Shown here: positions 17,460-25,671 of the stretch, one piece after another
Layout: each line of letters opens with the position of its first letter
How positions within the stretch are numbered: the first letter of the stretch is position 1
Assembly (NCBI RefSeq): GCF_002094305.1
Contig: NZ_LWTX01000014.1
Coordinates: 1-64,000, forward strand
DNA: 64,000 nt
Reading direction: 5' to 3'
From: Prescottella equi
Lineage (GTDB): Bacteria; Actinomycetota; Actinomycetes; Mycobacteriales; Mycobacteriaceae
The notes under the pieces: generated by a model
Database searches by the model: none
What the model was told of the DNA's origin: nothing
Seen by the model: the letters and a program-made list of their open reading frames with translations, nothing else
Made by a program: the position numbers and the translations under genes

Positions 17460-18932
17460 ATGCCCTCCAACACCGTGACCTCGCCGCAGGTAGCCGTCAA
17501 CGACATCGGCTCCGCCGAGGACTTCCTCGCCGCCATCGACGCCACGATCAAGTACTTCAACGATGGCGACATCGTCGAAGGCACGATCGTCAAGGTCGAT
17601 CGCGACGAGGTCCTTCTCGACATCGGTTACAAGACCGAAGGCGTCATCCCTTCCCGTGAGCTCTCCATCAAGCACGACGTCGACCCCAACGAGGTCGTCT
17701 CCGTGGGCGATGAGGTCGAAGCCCTGGTCCTCACCAAGGAGGACAAGGAAGGCCGTCTGATCCTGTCGAAGAAGCGCGCTCAGTACGAGCGTGCCTGGGG
17801 CACCATCGAGGAGCTCAAGGAGAAGGACGAGGCCGTCAAGGGCACCGTCATCGAGGTCGTCAAGGGTGGCCTCATCCTCGACATCGGCCTGCGTGGCTTC
17901 CTTCCCGCTTCGCTCGTCGAGATGCGTCGCGTCCGCGACCTCCAGCCGTACGTCGGCAAGGAGATCGAGGCCAAGATCATCGAGCTCGACAAGAACCGCA
18001 ACAACGTGGTCCTGTCGCGTCGTGCATGGCTCGAGCAGACCCAGTCCGAGGTCCGCAGCGAGTTCCTGCACCAGCTGCAGAAGGGCCAGGTCCGCAAGGG
18101 CGTCGTGTCCTCGATCGTCAACTTCGGTGCGTTCGTCGATCTCGGCGGCGTCGACGGTCTGGTCCACGTCTCCGAGCTCTCCTGGAAGCACATCGATCAC
18201 CCGTCCGAGGTCGTCGAGGTCGGCAACGAGGTCACCGTCGAGGTTCTCGACGTCGACCTGGACCGCGAGCGTGTCTCCCTGTCGCTGAAGGCGACGCAGG
18301 AGGACCCGTGGCGTCAGTTCGCCCGCACCCACGCGATCGGCCAGATCGTTCCGGGCAAGGTCACCAAGCTGGTTCCGTTCGGCGCGTTCGTCCGCGTCGA
18401 GGAGGGCATCGAGGGCCTGGTGCACATCTCCGAGCTGGCCGAGCGCCACGTGGAGGTTCCGGACCAGGTTGTGGGCGTCGGCGACGATGCGCTCGTCAAG
18501 GTCATCGACATCGACCTGGAGCGTCGCCGCATCTCGCTGTCGCTGAAGCAGGCGAACGAGGACTACAACGCCGAGTTCGATCCGTCCAAGTACGGCATGG
18601 CCGACTCGTACGACGAGCAGGGCAACTACATCTTCCCCGAGGGCTTCGATCCCGAGACCAACGAATGGCTCGAGGGCTTCGACAAGCAGCGTGAGGAGTG
18701 GGAGTCCCGCTACGCCGAGGCGGAGCGTCGCCACAAGATGCACACCGCTCAGATGGAGAAGATGGCTGCCGACGAGGCTGCCGAGGCTGCGGCCGGCGCT
18801 TCGGGCACCAACTACTCCTCGGAGTCGGGCTCGGACGAGGGCGCTGCCGCGTCCACCGAGTCCGCCGGTGGCTCGCTGGCGAGCGACGCACAGCTCGCTG
18901 CACTGCGCGAGAAGCTGTCGGGCAACGCCTGA
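17460..18932 (+). CDS. rpsA: 30S ribosomal protein S1
   Basis: A 490-residue S1 protein with four S1 RNA-binding domains at about 36-105, 123-190, 209-277 and 294-364; the last two show the classic FGAFVDL/FGAFVRV strands and end VSLSLK/ISLSLK. It binds mRNA on the small ribosomal subunit. The tail (about 370-490) is acidic, then Ala/Ser-rich, as in mycobacteria. ATG 17460 is chosen because MPSNTV precedes the conserved region and GGAG lies about 12 nt upstream; a longer frame lacks conservation. A perfect terminator follows. Confidence 0.96.
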   Translation: MPSNTVTSPQVAVNDIGSAEDFLAAIDATIKYFNDGDIVEGTIVKVDRDEVLLDIGYKTEGVIPSRELSIKHDVDPNEVVSVGDEVEALVLTKEDKEGRLILSKKRAQYERAWGTIEELKEKDEAVKGTVIEVVKGGLILDIGLRGFLPASLVEMRRVRDLQPYVGKEIEAKIIELDKNRNNVVLSRRAWLEQTQSEVRSEFLHQLQKGQVRKGVVSSIVNFGAFVDLGGVDGLVHVSELSWKHIDHPSEVVEVGNEVTVEVLDVDLDRERVSLSLKATQEDPWRQFARTHAIGQIVPGKVTKLVPFGAFVRVEEGIEGLVHISELAERHVEVPDQVVGVGDDALVKVIDIDLERRRISLSLKQANEDYNAEFDPSKYGMADSYDEQGNYIFPEGFDPETNEWLEGFDKQREEWESRYAEAERRHKMHTAQMEKMAADEAAEAAAGASGTNYSSESGSDEGAAASTESAGGSLASDAQLAALREKLSGNA

Positions 18933-18967
18933 TAGCGCCGGCCTGATCATTCAGGCCTGATCGACCG

Positions 18968-19004
18968 GAAGACCCCGACCCTGACTCTCAGGGTCGGGGT
19001 CTTC
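18968..19004 (+). terminator. rpsA intrinsic terminator
   Basis: Seventeen-base arms (18968-18984 and 18988-19004) pair perfectly around CTC, followed by TGTCTTTCC. Confidence 0.92.
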
Positions 19005-19041
19005 TGTCTTTCCGTCCCCACCTTTGTCCGTCCCCCCCCTC

Positions 19042-19105
19042 CGCGTTTTGCGCACTTATCGCGCCGACACGCCGGCCCCTGCGCGCGATAAGTGCGCAAA
19101 ACGCG
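19042..19105. repeat. 23-bp perfect inverted repeat, extragenic palindrome
   Basis: Arms at 19042-19064 and 19083-19105 are exact reverse complements separated by 18 nt. The arms contain TTTTGCGCACTTATCG. It lies between the rpsA terminator and the terminator of the opposing small gene, so it is not needed for either; a dispersed palindromic element is a fair guess. Confidence 0.65.
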
Positions 19106-19154
19106 GGTCCGGAGAGGGCGGGGGGAACCGGGCAGGGATGACGGGGGAGAGACG

Positions 19155-19190
19155 ACTGTGGCCCGATCCCGGCGGGGATCGGGCCACAGT
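19155..19190 (-). terminator. terminator of the 70-aa gene
   Basis: Sixteen-base perfect arms (19155-19170, 19175-19190) around a 4-nt loop, 19 nt after the stop of the leftward small gene. Confidence 0.75.
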
Positions 19191-19209
19191 GCGTGTCCTG
19201 TGCGGGTGG

Positions 19210-19422
19210 TCAGCCCGCCGCGGCAGGCACCCATCGGGTGGGCATGGTCGCCGTGCGCTTCTTGATGGTCGCGAAGCTGTGGCGAGCGGGGCTCAGGATA
19301 CTGGTGAACCAGTTGCGACGGTGCTCTGCGAGCGCCGTGGCCACCTCGGGGATGAGGATGGCGTGAATGCCGTTCTCCATGCCGAGACGGTGCCGACCGG
19401 GACGGGTGGGATGGCTGCTCAT
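19210..19422 (-). CDS. conserved-looking 70-residue protein of unknown function
   Basis: A small basic protein without signal peptide, cysteines or clear membrane segment. I do not recognise a family. Support for it as a gene is the AGGAGA ribosome site 6 nt before ATG 19422, the strong terminator after its stop, and its separate placement between rpsA and coaE. Its sequence has several Arg/His-rich patches (RHRL, EHRRNW, IKKRT) that could suit nucleic acid binding, which is speculation. Confidence 0.65.
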   Translation of the reverse strand: MSSHPTRPGRHRLGMENGIHAILIPEVATALAEHRRNWFTSILSPARHSFATIKKRTATMPTRWVPAAAG

Positions 19423-19548
19423 GCGCTTCTCCTACTCGATTCAATCGGCTGTTCGTACGGTCTCCGAAAGGGTATCTGACCAGGTCGAAGAACCCCGTCA
19501 TTTGGTGCGTAGATGATCTTCGGCGTGTTTGGTGAGAGACTGGTCGGC

Positions 19549-20772
19549 GTGTTGAGAGTGGGCCTCACAGGAGGCATCGGAGCCGGCAAGTCGACCGTGT
19601 CGAAGGTCCTCGCGGAATTGGGTGCGGTGATCGTCGACGCCGACCTGATCGCCCGCGAGGTCGTCGAGCCGGGCACCCCGGGGCTCGCGGCCCTGGTCGA
19701 CGCGTTCGGCGACTCGATTCTGCACGACGACGGTTCGCTGAACCGTCCGGCGTTGGCGGAGAAGGCATTCGGCAGCGACGACTCCCGGATGCTGCTCAAC
19801 TCGATCCTGCATCCGCTCATCGGGGCGCGCACCACGGAACTCGTCGAGGGTGCCCCCGCCGACGGAATCGTCGTGCAGGACATTCCGCTGCTCGTCGAGG
19901 GCCGCATGGGTCCCGCGTTCAATCTCGTCCTCGTCGTGTACGTCGACGAGGAGGAACGAGTCCGACGTCTCGTCGAACTGCGCGGCATGCCGGAGCCCGA
20001 CGCCCGGGCACGGATTGCGGCGCAGGCCACCGACGCGCAGCGCCGCGAGGCCGCCGACGTCCTGCTCGACAACAGCGGTACTCCCGAGATGATCCGGGAG
20101 CAGGTCCGCGCGCTGTTCACTGATCGCCTGGTCCCCTTCGAGGCCAATCTGCGAACCGGGACGGCGGTGTCGGTGCCACCGGTCGTGCGCCCGGCGGATC
20201 CGGACTGGGCGGCGCAGGGCCGGCGGCTGGTCGAGCGACTGCGACTGGTGTGCGGAGACCTGGCCACGCGGATCGATCACGTCGGGTCCACGGCGGTTCC
20301 GGGTCTGGATGCCCGCGACCTCGTCGACGTCCAGATCACGGTGAAGGACCTGGCGGCCGCGGATGCACTGGCCGGACCGCTCGCCGCAGCGGGGTTCCCG
20401 CGCATACCGGACGACGATCGGGACCTGCCGAAGCCGACCTACGGTGTCGGGGGCGAGGCGGATCCCGGGCTGTGGGACAAGCGCACGCACGGCGGCGCCG
20501 ACCCCGGACGGCCGGTGCACATCAGCATCCGTGTCGCGGGGTGGCCCGGTCAGCAGTTCGCACTGCTGCTGCGCGACTGGCTGAGTGCGGACGTGGACGC
20601 GCGTGCCGAGTTCCTCGAGGTCAAGCAAGCCGCGTCCGCCACGGCCGCCGAGAATACGCGCGAGGCCGACGCCGACGTTGCGTACGCCGAAGCGGTCGCG
20701 CCCTGGTTCGACCAGGGGTATCAGCGAGCCTGGGCGTGGGCGGAGGCAACGGGTTGGACGCCCGGCGATTGA
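19549..20772 (+). CDS. coaE: dephospho-CoA kinase fused to GrpB-like (UPF0157) domain
   Basis: A 407-residue two-domain protein, the same length as M. tuberculosis CoaE (Rv1631). The N-terminal kinase (about 1-200) has the P-loop GLTGGIGAGKST and DADLIAREVV, and performs the last step of CoA synthesis, phosphorylating dephospho-CoA. The C-terminal GrpB/UPF0157 domain (about 215-407), a nucleotidyltransferase-like fold with HVGSTAVPGL, is standard for actinobacterial CoaE and proposed to aid folding or regulation. GTG 19549 gives MLRVGLTGG, matching the family; upstream codons are not conserved. Confidence 0.95.
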   Translation: MLRVGLTGGIGAGKSTVSKVLAELGAVIVDADLIAREVVEPGTPGLAALVDAFGDSILHDDGSLNRPALAEKAFGSDDSRMLLNSILHPLIGARTTELVEGAPADGIVVQDIPLLVEGRMGPAFNLVLVVYVDEEERVRRLVELRGMPEPDARARIAAQATDAQRREAADVLLDNSGTPEMIREQVRALFTDRLVPFEANLRTGTAVSVPPVVRPADPDWAAQGRRLVERLRLVCGDLATRIDHVGSTAVPGLDARDLVDVQITVKDLAAADALAGPLAAAGFPRIPDDDRDLPKPTYGVGGEADPGLWDKRTHGGADPGRPVHISIRVAGWPGQQFALLLRDWLSADVDARAEFLEVKQAASATAAENTREADADVAYAEAVAPWFDQGYQRAWAWAEATGWTPGD

Positions 20773-20778
20773 CGAGCG

Positions 20779-21363
20779 TCAGCGCCAGCTGATCGGCATG
20801 CCCTTCGACGCGAGCCACGCGTCCAGGTCGTGGCCGTGGGCAGCGATCCCGTCGACGGCGGCCACCGCACGCTGCACCGCGCGGTCGGCGGTGCGCGGGG
20901 AGATGTATCCGTGCGCGGTTGCGGAGATCAACTCGTCGACGTCGAGGAGCTCGGTTTCGCGCCCCGTCCGGACGACGAGATCCAGGTAGTGGTCCTCCGA
21001 TTTCCACACGTCCGGTCCGCGCGTGAAGTCGCCGATGTCGATGTAGTGGTCCTGATCGCGATCGTGGTACGGGTGGAAATGGAAGATCGACGCGCGGATT
21101 CCCAGGTCCGGGATGATCCAGGACTCCAGGTAGTGGAACTGCGGGTGGTCCGCTGTGCGCGCCATGTACAGGCCCCACGGCTCGAGCCGGTAGTGGTCCA
21201 CCGGCCGGACGAATCCCTTGGGATCGGTGTTGGTGCACTCGGTGACGTTGAAGTACTCGATCTTGGGCCGGTGTGCCGGAGCCAGGTCGACCGTGGGTAC
21301 GTAGACGGCTGCGGGGGCTGCGGGCGGCGTGGCCGCAGCGAGGCCCGGTTCGACGTTCTCCAT
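20779..21363 (-). CDS. DUF402-domain protein
   Basis: A 194-residue protein of the DUF402 (FomD/Ntdp-like) family. Recognisable are the strand [13 protein letters not shown], the motif [14 protein letters not shown], and the acidic cluster DHYIDIGDF with YLDLVV, which in relatives binds metal for nucleotide or phosphonate hydrolysis. Its specific substrate is unknown. ATG 21363 has no Shine-Dalgarno but lies 8 nt from a TACTTT -10, so a leaderless message is likely. It converges with coaE and is divergent from uvrB. Confidence 0.8.
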   Translation of the reverse strand: MENVEPGLAAATPPAAPAAVYVPTVDLAPAHRPKIEYFNVTECTNTDPKGFVRPVDHYRLEPWGLYMARTADHPQFHYLESWIIPDLGIRASIFHFHPYHDRDQDHYIDIGDFTRGPDVWKSEDHYLDLVVRTGRETELLDVDELISATAHGYISPRTADRAVQRAVAAVDGIAAHGHDLDAWLASKGMPISWR

Positions 21364-21371
21364 AAAGCAAG

Positions 21372-21377
21372 AAAGTA
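21372..21377 (-). promoter_or_regulatory. -10 element, leaderless start of DUF402 gene
   Basis: TACTTT on the minus strand is followed after 8 nt by ATG at 21363. Confidence 0.45.
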
Positions 21378-21437
21378 CCGGCAAACGTGGCGCCGGGCAG
21401 CGGCGATCGACCGGGCCTCGGACAGCGTTATCAGAAC

Positions 21438-21460
21438 TTGTCGGAACCGGCGCATACCCT
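21438..21460 (+). promoter_or_regulatory. RecA-NDp/PafBC-type promoter of uvrB
   Basis: TTGTCGGAA (21438-21446), eight spacer bases, TACCCT (21455-21460) fits tTGTCRGtg-N8-TAnnnT with two changes at the weakly conserved end. The uvrB ATG is 6 nt later, so transcription probably starts at the start codon. Confidence 0.65.
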
Positions 21461-21466
21461 GGGGAC

Positions 21467-23623
21467 ATGGCGTTCGCATCCGAGCACCCCGTGGTTGCCC
21501 ATTCCGAGTTCCGACCGGTCAGCGAGATCGAGCGGTCCGACGCGCGCTTCCAGGTCGTCAGCGAGTACGAGCCTGCCGGTGACCAGCCGCAGGCCATCGA
21601 CGAGCTGGAGAGGCGGCTCCGAGAGGGCGAGAAGGACGTCGTCCTGCTCGGTGCTACCGGCACCGGTAAGTCGGCGACGACGGCTTGGCTGATCGAGCGG
21701 GTCCAGCGGCCCACTCTCGTGATGGCGCCGAACAAGACTCTCGCCGCGCAGCTCGCCAACGAACTCCGGGAGATGCTGCCGAACAATGCCGTCGAGTACT
21801 TCGTCTCGTACTACGACTACTACCAACCCGAGGCGTACATCGCGCAGACGGACACCTACATCGAGAAGGACTCGTCCATCAACGACGACGTCGAACGGCT
21901 CCGCCACTCGGCCACCTCGAGCCTGCTGTCCCGACGGGACGTCGTCGTGGTCGCGTCGGTGTCGTGCATCTACGGTCTCGGCACCCCGCAGTCGTATCTG
22001 GATCGGTCGATCCAGCTCGAGGTGGGCGTGGAGGTCGACCGGGACGCCCTGCTCCGGCTCCTCGTCGATGTCCAGTACAACCGCAACGACATGGCGTTCA
22101 CCCGCGGATCGTTCCGCGTCCGCGGCGACACCGTGGAGATCATTCCCTCGTACGAGGAACTTGCCGTGCGGATCGAGTTCTTCGGCGACGAGGTCGAGGC
22201 GCTGTACTACCTCCACCCCCTCACCGGGGACGTCGTGCGCCAGGTCGACACCGTGCGGATCTTCCCGGCGACGCACTACGTGGCCGGGCCGGAGCGGATG
22301 GAACGCGCGGTCCAGGACATCGAGGCGGAGCTCGAGGAACGCCTCGCCGACCTGGAGAACCGCGGCAAGCTGCTCGAGGCGCAGCGTTTGCGGATGCGGA
22401 CGCAGTACGACCTCGAGATGATCAAGCAGGTCGGATTCTGTTCCGGCATCGAGAACTACTCGCGGCACATCGACGGTCGCCCGGCAGGTTCGGCTCCCGC
22501 CACGCTGATCGACTACTTCCCGGAGGACTTCCTCCTGGTCATCGACGAGTCGCACGTGACGGTGCCCCAGATCGGTGCGATGTACGAGGGCGACATGTCC
22601 CGGAAGCGGAATCTCGTCGAGTTCGGCTTCCGGCTTCCGTCGGCGACCGACAACCGGCCGTTGACCTGGGAAGAGTTCGCCGGCCGGATCGGTCAGACCG
22701 TGTACCTGTCGGCCACACCGGGCGCGTACGAGCTCGGCCAGGCCGGCGGCGAGTTCGTCGAACAGGTGATCCGCCCCACCGGGCTGGTCGACCCCGAGGT
22801 GGTCGTGAAGCCGACCAAGGGACAGATCGACGACCTCGTGCACGAGATCCGCGAGCGTTCCGAGCGCGACGAGCGGGTGCTGGTCACGACGCTCACCAAG
22901 AAGATGGCCGAAGACCTGACCGACTATCTGCTCGAGCTCGGAATCCGGGTGCGATACCTGCACTCCGACATCGACACCCTCCGACGCGTCGAGCTGCTGC
23001 GACAGCTTCGGCTCGGGGAGTACGACGTCCTCGTGGGCATCAACCTGCTCCGCGAGGGTCTCGACCTGCCGGAGGTTTCGCTGGTCGCGATTCTGGACGC
23101 CGACAAGGAGGGCTTCCTGCGTAGCACCACCAGTCTCATCCAGACCATCGGACGCGCGGCCCGCAACGTGTCCGGGCAGGTGCACATGTACGCCGACAAG
23201 ATCACCGACTCGATGCAACGAGCCATCGAGGAGACCGAGCGTCGGCGCGAGAAGCAGATCGCCTACAACCTCGAGAAGGGCGTCGATCCGCAGCCGCTGC
23301 GGAAGAAGATCGCCGACATCCTCGACCAGGTGTACGAGGAGGCCGAGGACACCGAGGTCGGCGTCGGCGGTTCCGGTCGCAACGCCAGTCGCGGGCGGCG
23401 GGCGCAGGGCGAGGCCGGTCGTGCCGTCAGCGCCGGCATCTACGAGGGTCGGGACGTGAAGTCCATGCCGCGAGCCGAGTTGGCGGATCTCGTCAAGGAG
23501 CTCACCGATCAGATGATGAACGCCGCACGCGATCTCCAATTCGAGCTGGCCGGCCGGTTGCGGGACGAAATCGCGGACCTGAAGAAGGAGTTGCGCGGGA
23601 TGGACGCGGCGGGCCTGAAGTAG
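21467..23623 (+). CDS. uvrB: excinuclease ABC subunit B
   Basis: A 718-residue UvrB, the damage-verifying helicase of nucleotide excision repair. Walker A is [10 protein letters not shown], the beta-hairpin region [14 protein letters not shown], the DEAD-like box IDESHV, motif [11 protein letters not shown], and the C-terminal UVR motif (about 672-707) that binds UvrC. ATG 21467 is preferred over a longer frame because it lies directly after the promoter and near the family start. Genes for its partner uvrA lie at 36281 in this window. Confidence 0.97.
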   Translation: MAFASEHPVVAHSEFRPVSEIERSDARFQVVSEYEPAGDQPQAIDELERRLREGEKDVVLLGATGTGKSATTAWLIERVQRPTLVMAPNKTLAAQLANELREMLPNNAVEYFVSYYDYYQPEAYIAQTDTYIEKDSSINDDVERLRHSATSSLLSRRDVVVVASVSCIYGLGTPQSYLDRSIQLEVGVEVDRDALLRLLVDVQYNRNDMAFTRGSFRVRGDTVEIIPSYEELAVRIEFFGDEVEALYYLHPLTGDVVRQVDTVRIFPATHYVAGPERMERAVQDIEAELEERLADLENRGKLLEAQRLRMRTQYDLEMIKQVGFCSGIENYSRHIDGRPAGSAPATLIDYFPEDFLLVIDESHVTVPQIGAMYEGDMSRKRNLVEFGFRLPSATDNRPLTWEEFAGRIGQTVYLSATPGAYELGQAGGEFVEQVIRPTGLVDPEVVVKPTKGQIDDLVHEIRERSERDERVLVTTLTKKMAEDLTDYLLELGIRVRYLHSDIDTLRRVELLRQLRLGEYDVLVGINLLREGLDLPEVSLVAILDADKEGFLRSTTSLIQTIGRAARNVSGQVHMYADKITDSMQRAIEETERRREKQIAYNLEKGVDPQPLRKKIADILDQVYEEAEDTEVGVGGSGRNASRGRRAQGEAGRAVSAGIYEGRDVKSMPRAELADLVKELTDQMMNAARDLQFELAGRLRDEIADLKKELRGMDAAGLK

Positions 23624-23630
23624 AGGTCAG

Positions 23631-23636
23631 TACGCT
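23631..23636 (+). promoter_or_regulatory. -10 element, leaderless start of SCO6745-family gene
   Basis: TACGCT is followed after 8 nt by ATG 23645. Confidence 0.45.
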
Positions 23637-23644
23637 TCCGGGAC

Positions 23645-24517
23645 ATGGACGTACATCTCGCCGGACGCACTGCTCGGTCGCTCGAACTTCTGCATTCGCT
23701 CGCCTACTTCGCACCCGAGGTCGAGCGGGAACTGGTCGGGAGCGGGCTCGAACCGGGCGGAATGACGTACTTCGCCGGACGTTCCGCACCGATGGGAGCG
23801 GTGTCGGCGGGGGTCGTCGCCGCCGTGTTCTACAACTTCAACCCGTCGCTGATCTCCGACGTGCTCCCGCGTGCCTGGACCCTCGCGGACCCCGCGGAGA
23901 TCGTGAAGGCGCGGTATCGCGGCGTCGATGCGGCCTACCGCTCGCTGCTCGGAGAGAAGGTGATCGCGTCGCAGCAGATGTCGGAGGCCGCACAGCTCGC
24001 CGCGATTGCGGCGCAGGCGATCCCGGGCGTCGACGGTCGCCCGCTGTATGCGGGGTATGCCGCACTGGACTGGCCGGACCAGCCGCATCTGGTGCTGTGG
24101 CATGCGCTGACGCTGCTACGCGAGTACCGCGGGGACGGTCACGTGGCAGCGCTGCAGACCGCCGGATTCAGCGGGCTCGAGGCGCTGATCACGCACACCG
24201 CCGCGGGAATCGGTTTCCGGAAGTCGTTCGCGCAGTCGCGTCGTGGCTGGAGCAGCGAGGATTGGGCGTCGGCGGCGGCCGACCTGGTCGACCGGGAGTT
24301 GCTGACCCCCGACGGCGAGCTGACCGCCGACGGCCGTGAACTACGCGAGGTGGTCGAGGATCTCACCGACGAGCTCGGGTCGGCGCCGTGGACCGAACTT
24401 GGGGAGGACGGAGCAGCCCGCCTCGCCGAACTCGCCACGCCGTGGTGCCGGTCCGTACGCGATTCGGGTCTGTTCCCGGAATCGCTGTTCGGCCCGCGGT
24501 ACGGCGAGTCCCGCTGA
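23645..24517 (+). CDS. SCO6745-family protein
   Basis: A 290-residue, largely helical cytosolic protein of the actinobacterial SCO6745 family, whose function is not established. Visible features are an N-terminal ALAYFAPE-like helix, a central WHALTLLREYRGDGH block, and the C-terminal wHTH-like GRELREVVEDLTDE segment. The WHALT...GDGHV...GLEA pattern is typical of the family. It begins 22 nt after uvrB but has its own -10 element and no Shine-Dalgarno, so it is probably a separate leaderless transcript. Confidence 0.75.
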   Translation: MDVHLAGRTARSLELLHSLAYFAPEVERELVGSGLEPGGMTYFAGRSAPMGAVSAGVVAAVFYNFNPSLISDVLPRAWTLADPAEIVKARYRGVDAAYRSLLGEKVIASQQMSEAAQLAAIAAQAIPGVDGRPLYAGYAALDWPDQPHLVLWHALTLLREYRGDGHVAALQTAGFSGLEALITHTAAGIGFRKSFAQSRRGWSSEDWASAAADLVDRELLTPDGELTADGRELREVVEDLTDELGSAPWTELGEDGAARLAELATPWCRSVRDSGLFPESLFGPRYGESR

Positions 24518-24716
24518 CAGCGCGACCCGCGCGGTGGAATCCCGTGGTGAAATGGTCGCAGGGGTGGATCCGTCCACCGGGGGATGAAGCATGTTGTGCC
24601 GCAATTCCACCTGACGTCGCGCCGATGCGGATAGTGTCAGCGCAGCGAACGGGAATCTTCGGTCGAACAGGGCATGCAGCCGGAGTCCTCGAACGAACGC
24701 ACACATGGAGGAATCA

Positions 24717-25169
24717 ATGACCGCGTATCGGACCGTCGTCGTCGGAACCGATGGATCGGACTCGTCGTACCGCGCAGTCGACAAGGCTGCTGCCCTTGCC
24801 GGTGCGGCAGATGCGAAGCTCGTGATCGCGTGCGCCTACTATCCCGCGGATCCGAAGGACACCGAGGCGGCGCAGGACACCCTGCGTGAGGACGCCTACC
24901 AGGTGACCGGATCTGCCCCCACCTACGAGATCCTCCGGAGGGCGCGCGAGCGTGCCTTGGGTGCGGGCGCCAAGGACATCGTCGAACGCGCCGTCGTCGG
25001 CGCGCCGGTGGATTCGCTTCTCGCACTTGTCGACGAGGTGGAGGCGGACCTCCTGGTCGTCGGCAACCGCGGACTCAACACCCTGACGGGGCGTCTGCTG
25101 GGTTCCGTGCCGTCCGACGCGGCACGCAAGTCGACGTGCGATGTCCTCATCGTGCACACGGTGCGCTGA
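24717..25169 (+). CDS. universal stress protein, Rv1636-like
   Basis: A 150-residue single-domain USP with GTDGSDSS at the N-terminus and the nucleotide-binding signature G-x2-G-x9-GS in VVGNRGLNTLTGRLLGS. The position and length match M. tuberculosis Rv1636, which binds cAMP and ATP; cAMP binding here is inferred. ATG 24717 follows GGAGG by 5 nt. It is monocistronic, with 199 nt of upstream sequence showing no other gene. Confidence 0.92.
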   Translation: MTAYRTVVVGTDGSDSSYRAVDKAAALAGAADAKLVIACAYYPADPKDTEAAQDTLREDAYQVTGSAPTYEILRRARERALGAGAKDIVERAVVGAPVDSLLALVDEVEADLLVVGNRGLNTLTGRLLGSVPSDAARKSTCDVLIVHTVR

Positions 25170-25173
25170 CCGG

Positions 25174-25590
25174 TCAGCAGAAGTCGTTACGCGTCGAATC
25201 GAGCAGTAGCCGGGTGGCCCGCTCGGCGGTGAGCACGCCGCCGGACTGGCTCGCCGCGTAGGCGGCCGTCGGCCCTAGGTGCGTCAGAATCTCGGAATCG
25301 GGTGTGCCGGCCGCGATCTGCCGGCACACCCCGTCCGCGAGGGCGAGCAGCGTCGGGTGAGGAACGACGGCGGGGAATCCTCGGGCCGCAAGCACCTGCG
25401 AGAGATGTTCGGTGCGGACGTCGGCCACGGTCGCGACAGTGGACGGCTCGGGCGGATCCGCCACTGTCTCGGCAGGAGGGCCGGCAGGGTTCGTGGCGCC
25501 GCAGGCCCCGAGCGTCACCGCAATCGCGCCGGCAGTCAACGCGATGGGCAGTGCGCGCACTGCGCGTCCCCGCAGACGCGATCGGATCAC
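25174..25590 (-). CDS. DUF732-like lipoprotein
   Basis: A 138-residue exported lipoprotein: basic N-terminus, hydrophobic core, lipobox LGAC (Cys30), then a Pro/Thr-rich linker (about 31-57). The C-terminal domain has LADGVCRQIAAG and a final Cys, suggesting a disulfide, as in DUF732 proteins of mycolic-acid bacteria. Function is unknown. GTG 25590 follows AAGGAAG. It converges with the stress protein gene, the stops being 5 nt apart. Confidence 0.75.
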   Translation of the reverse strand: MIRSRLRGRAVRALPIALTAGAIAVTLGACGATNPAGPPAETVADPPEPSTVATVADVRTEHLSQVLAARGFPAVVPHPTLLALADGVCRQIAAGTPDSEILTHLGPTAAYAASQSGGVLTAERATRLLLDSTRNDFC

Positions 25591-25671
25591 GGTCTCTTCC
25601 TTCTGCAGTCGACGATTCGGTGCCCAGGCACCGTACCGCCTCGACGTTCTCGCCCACGAGCGGTTCGGCGA

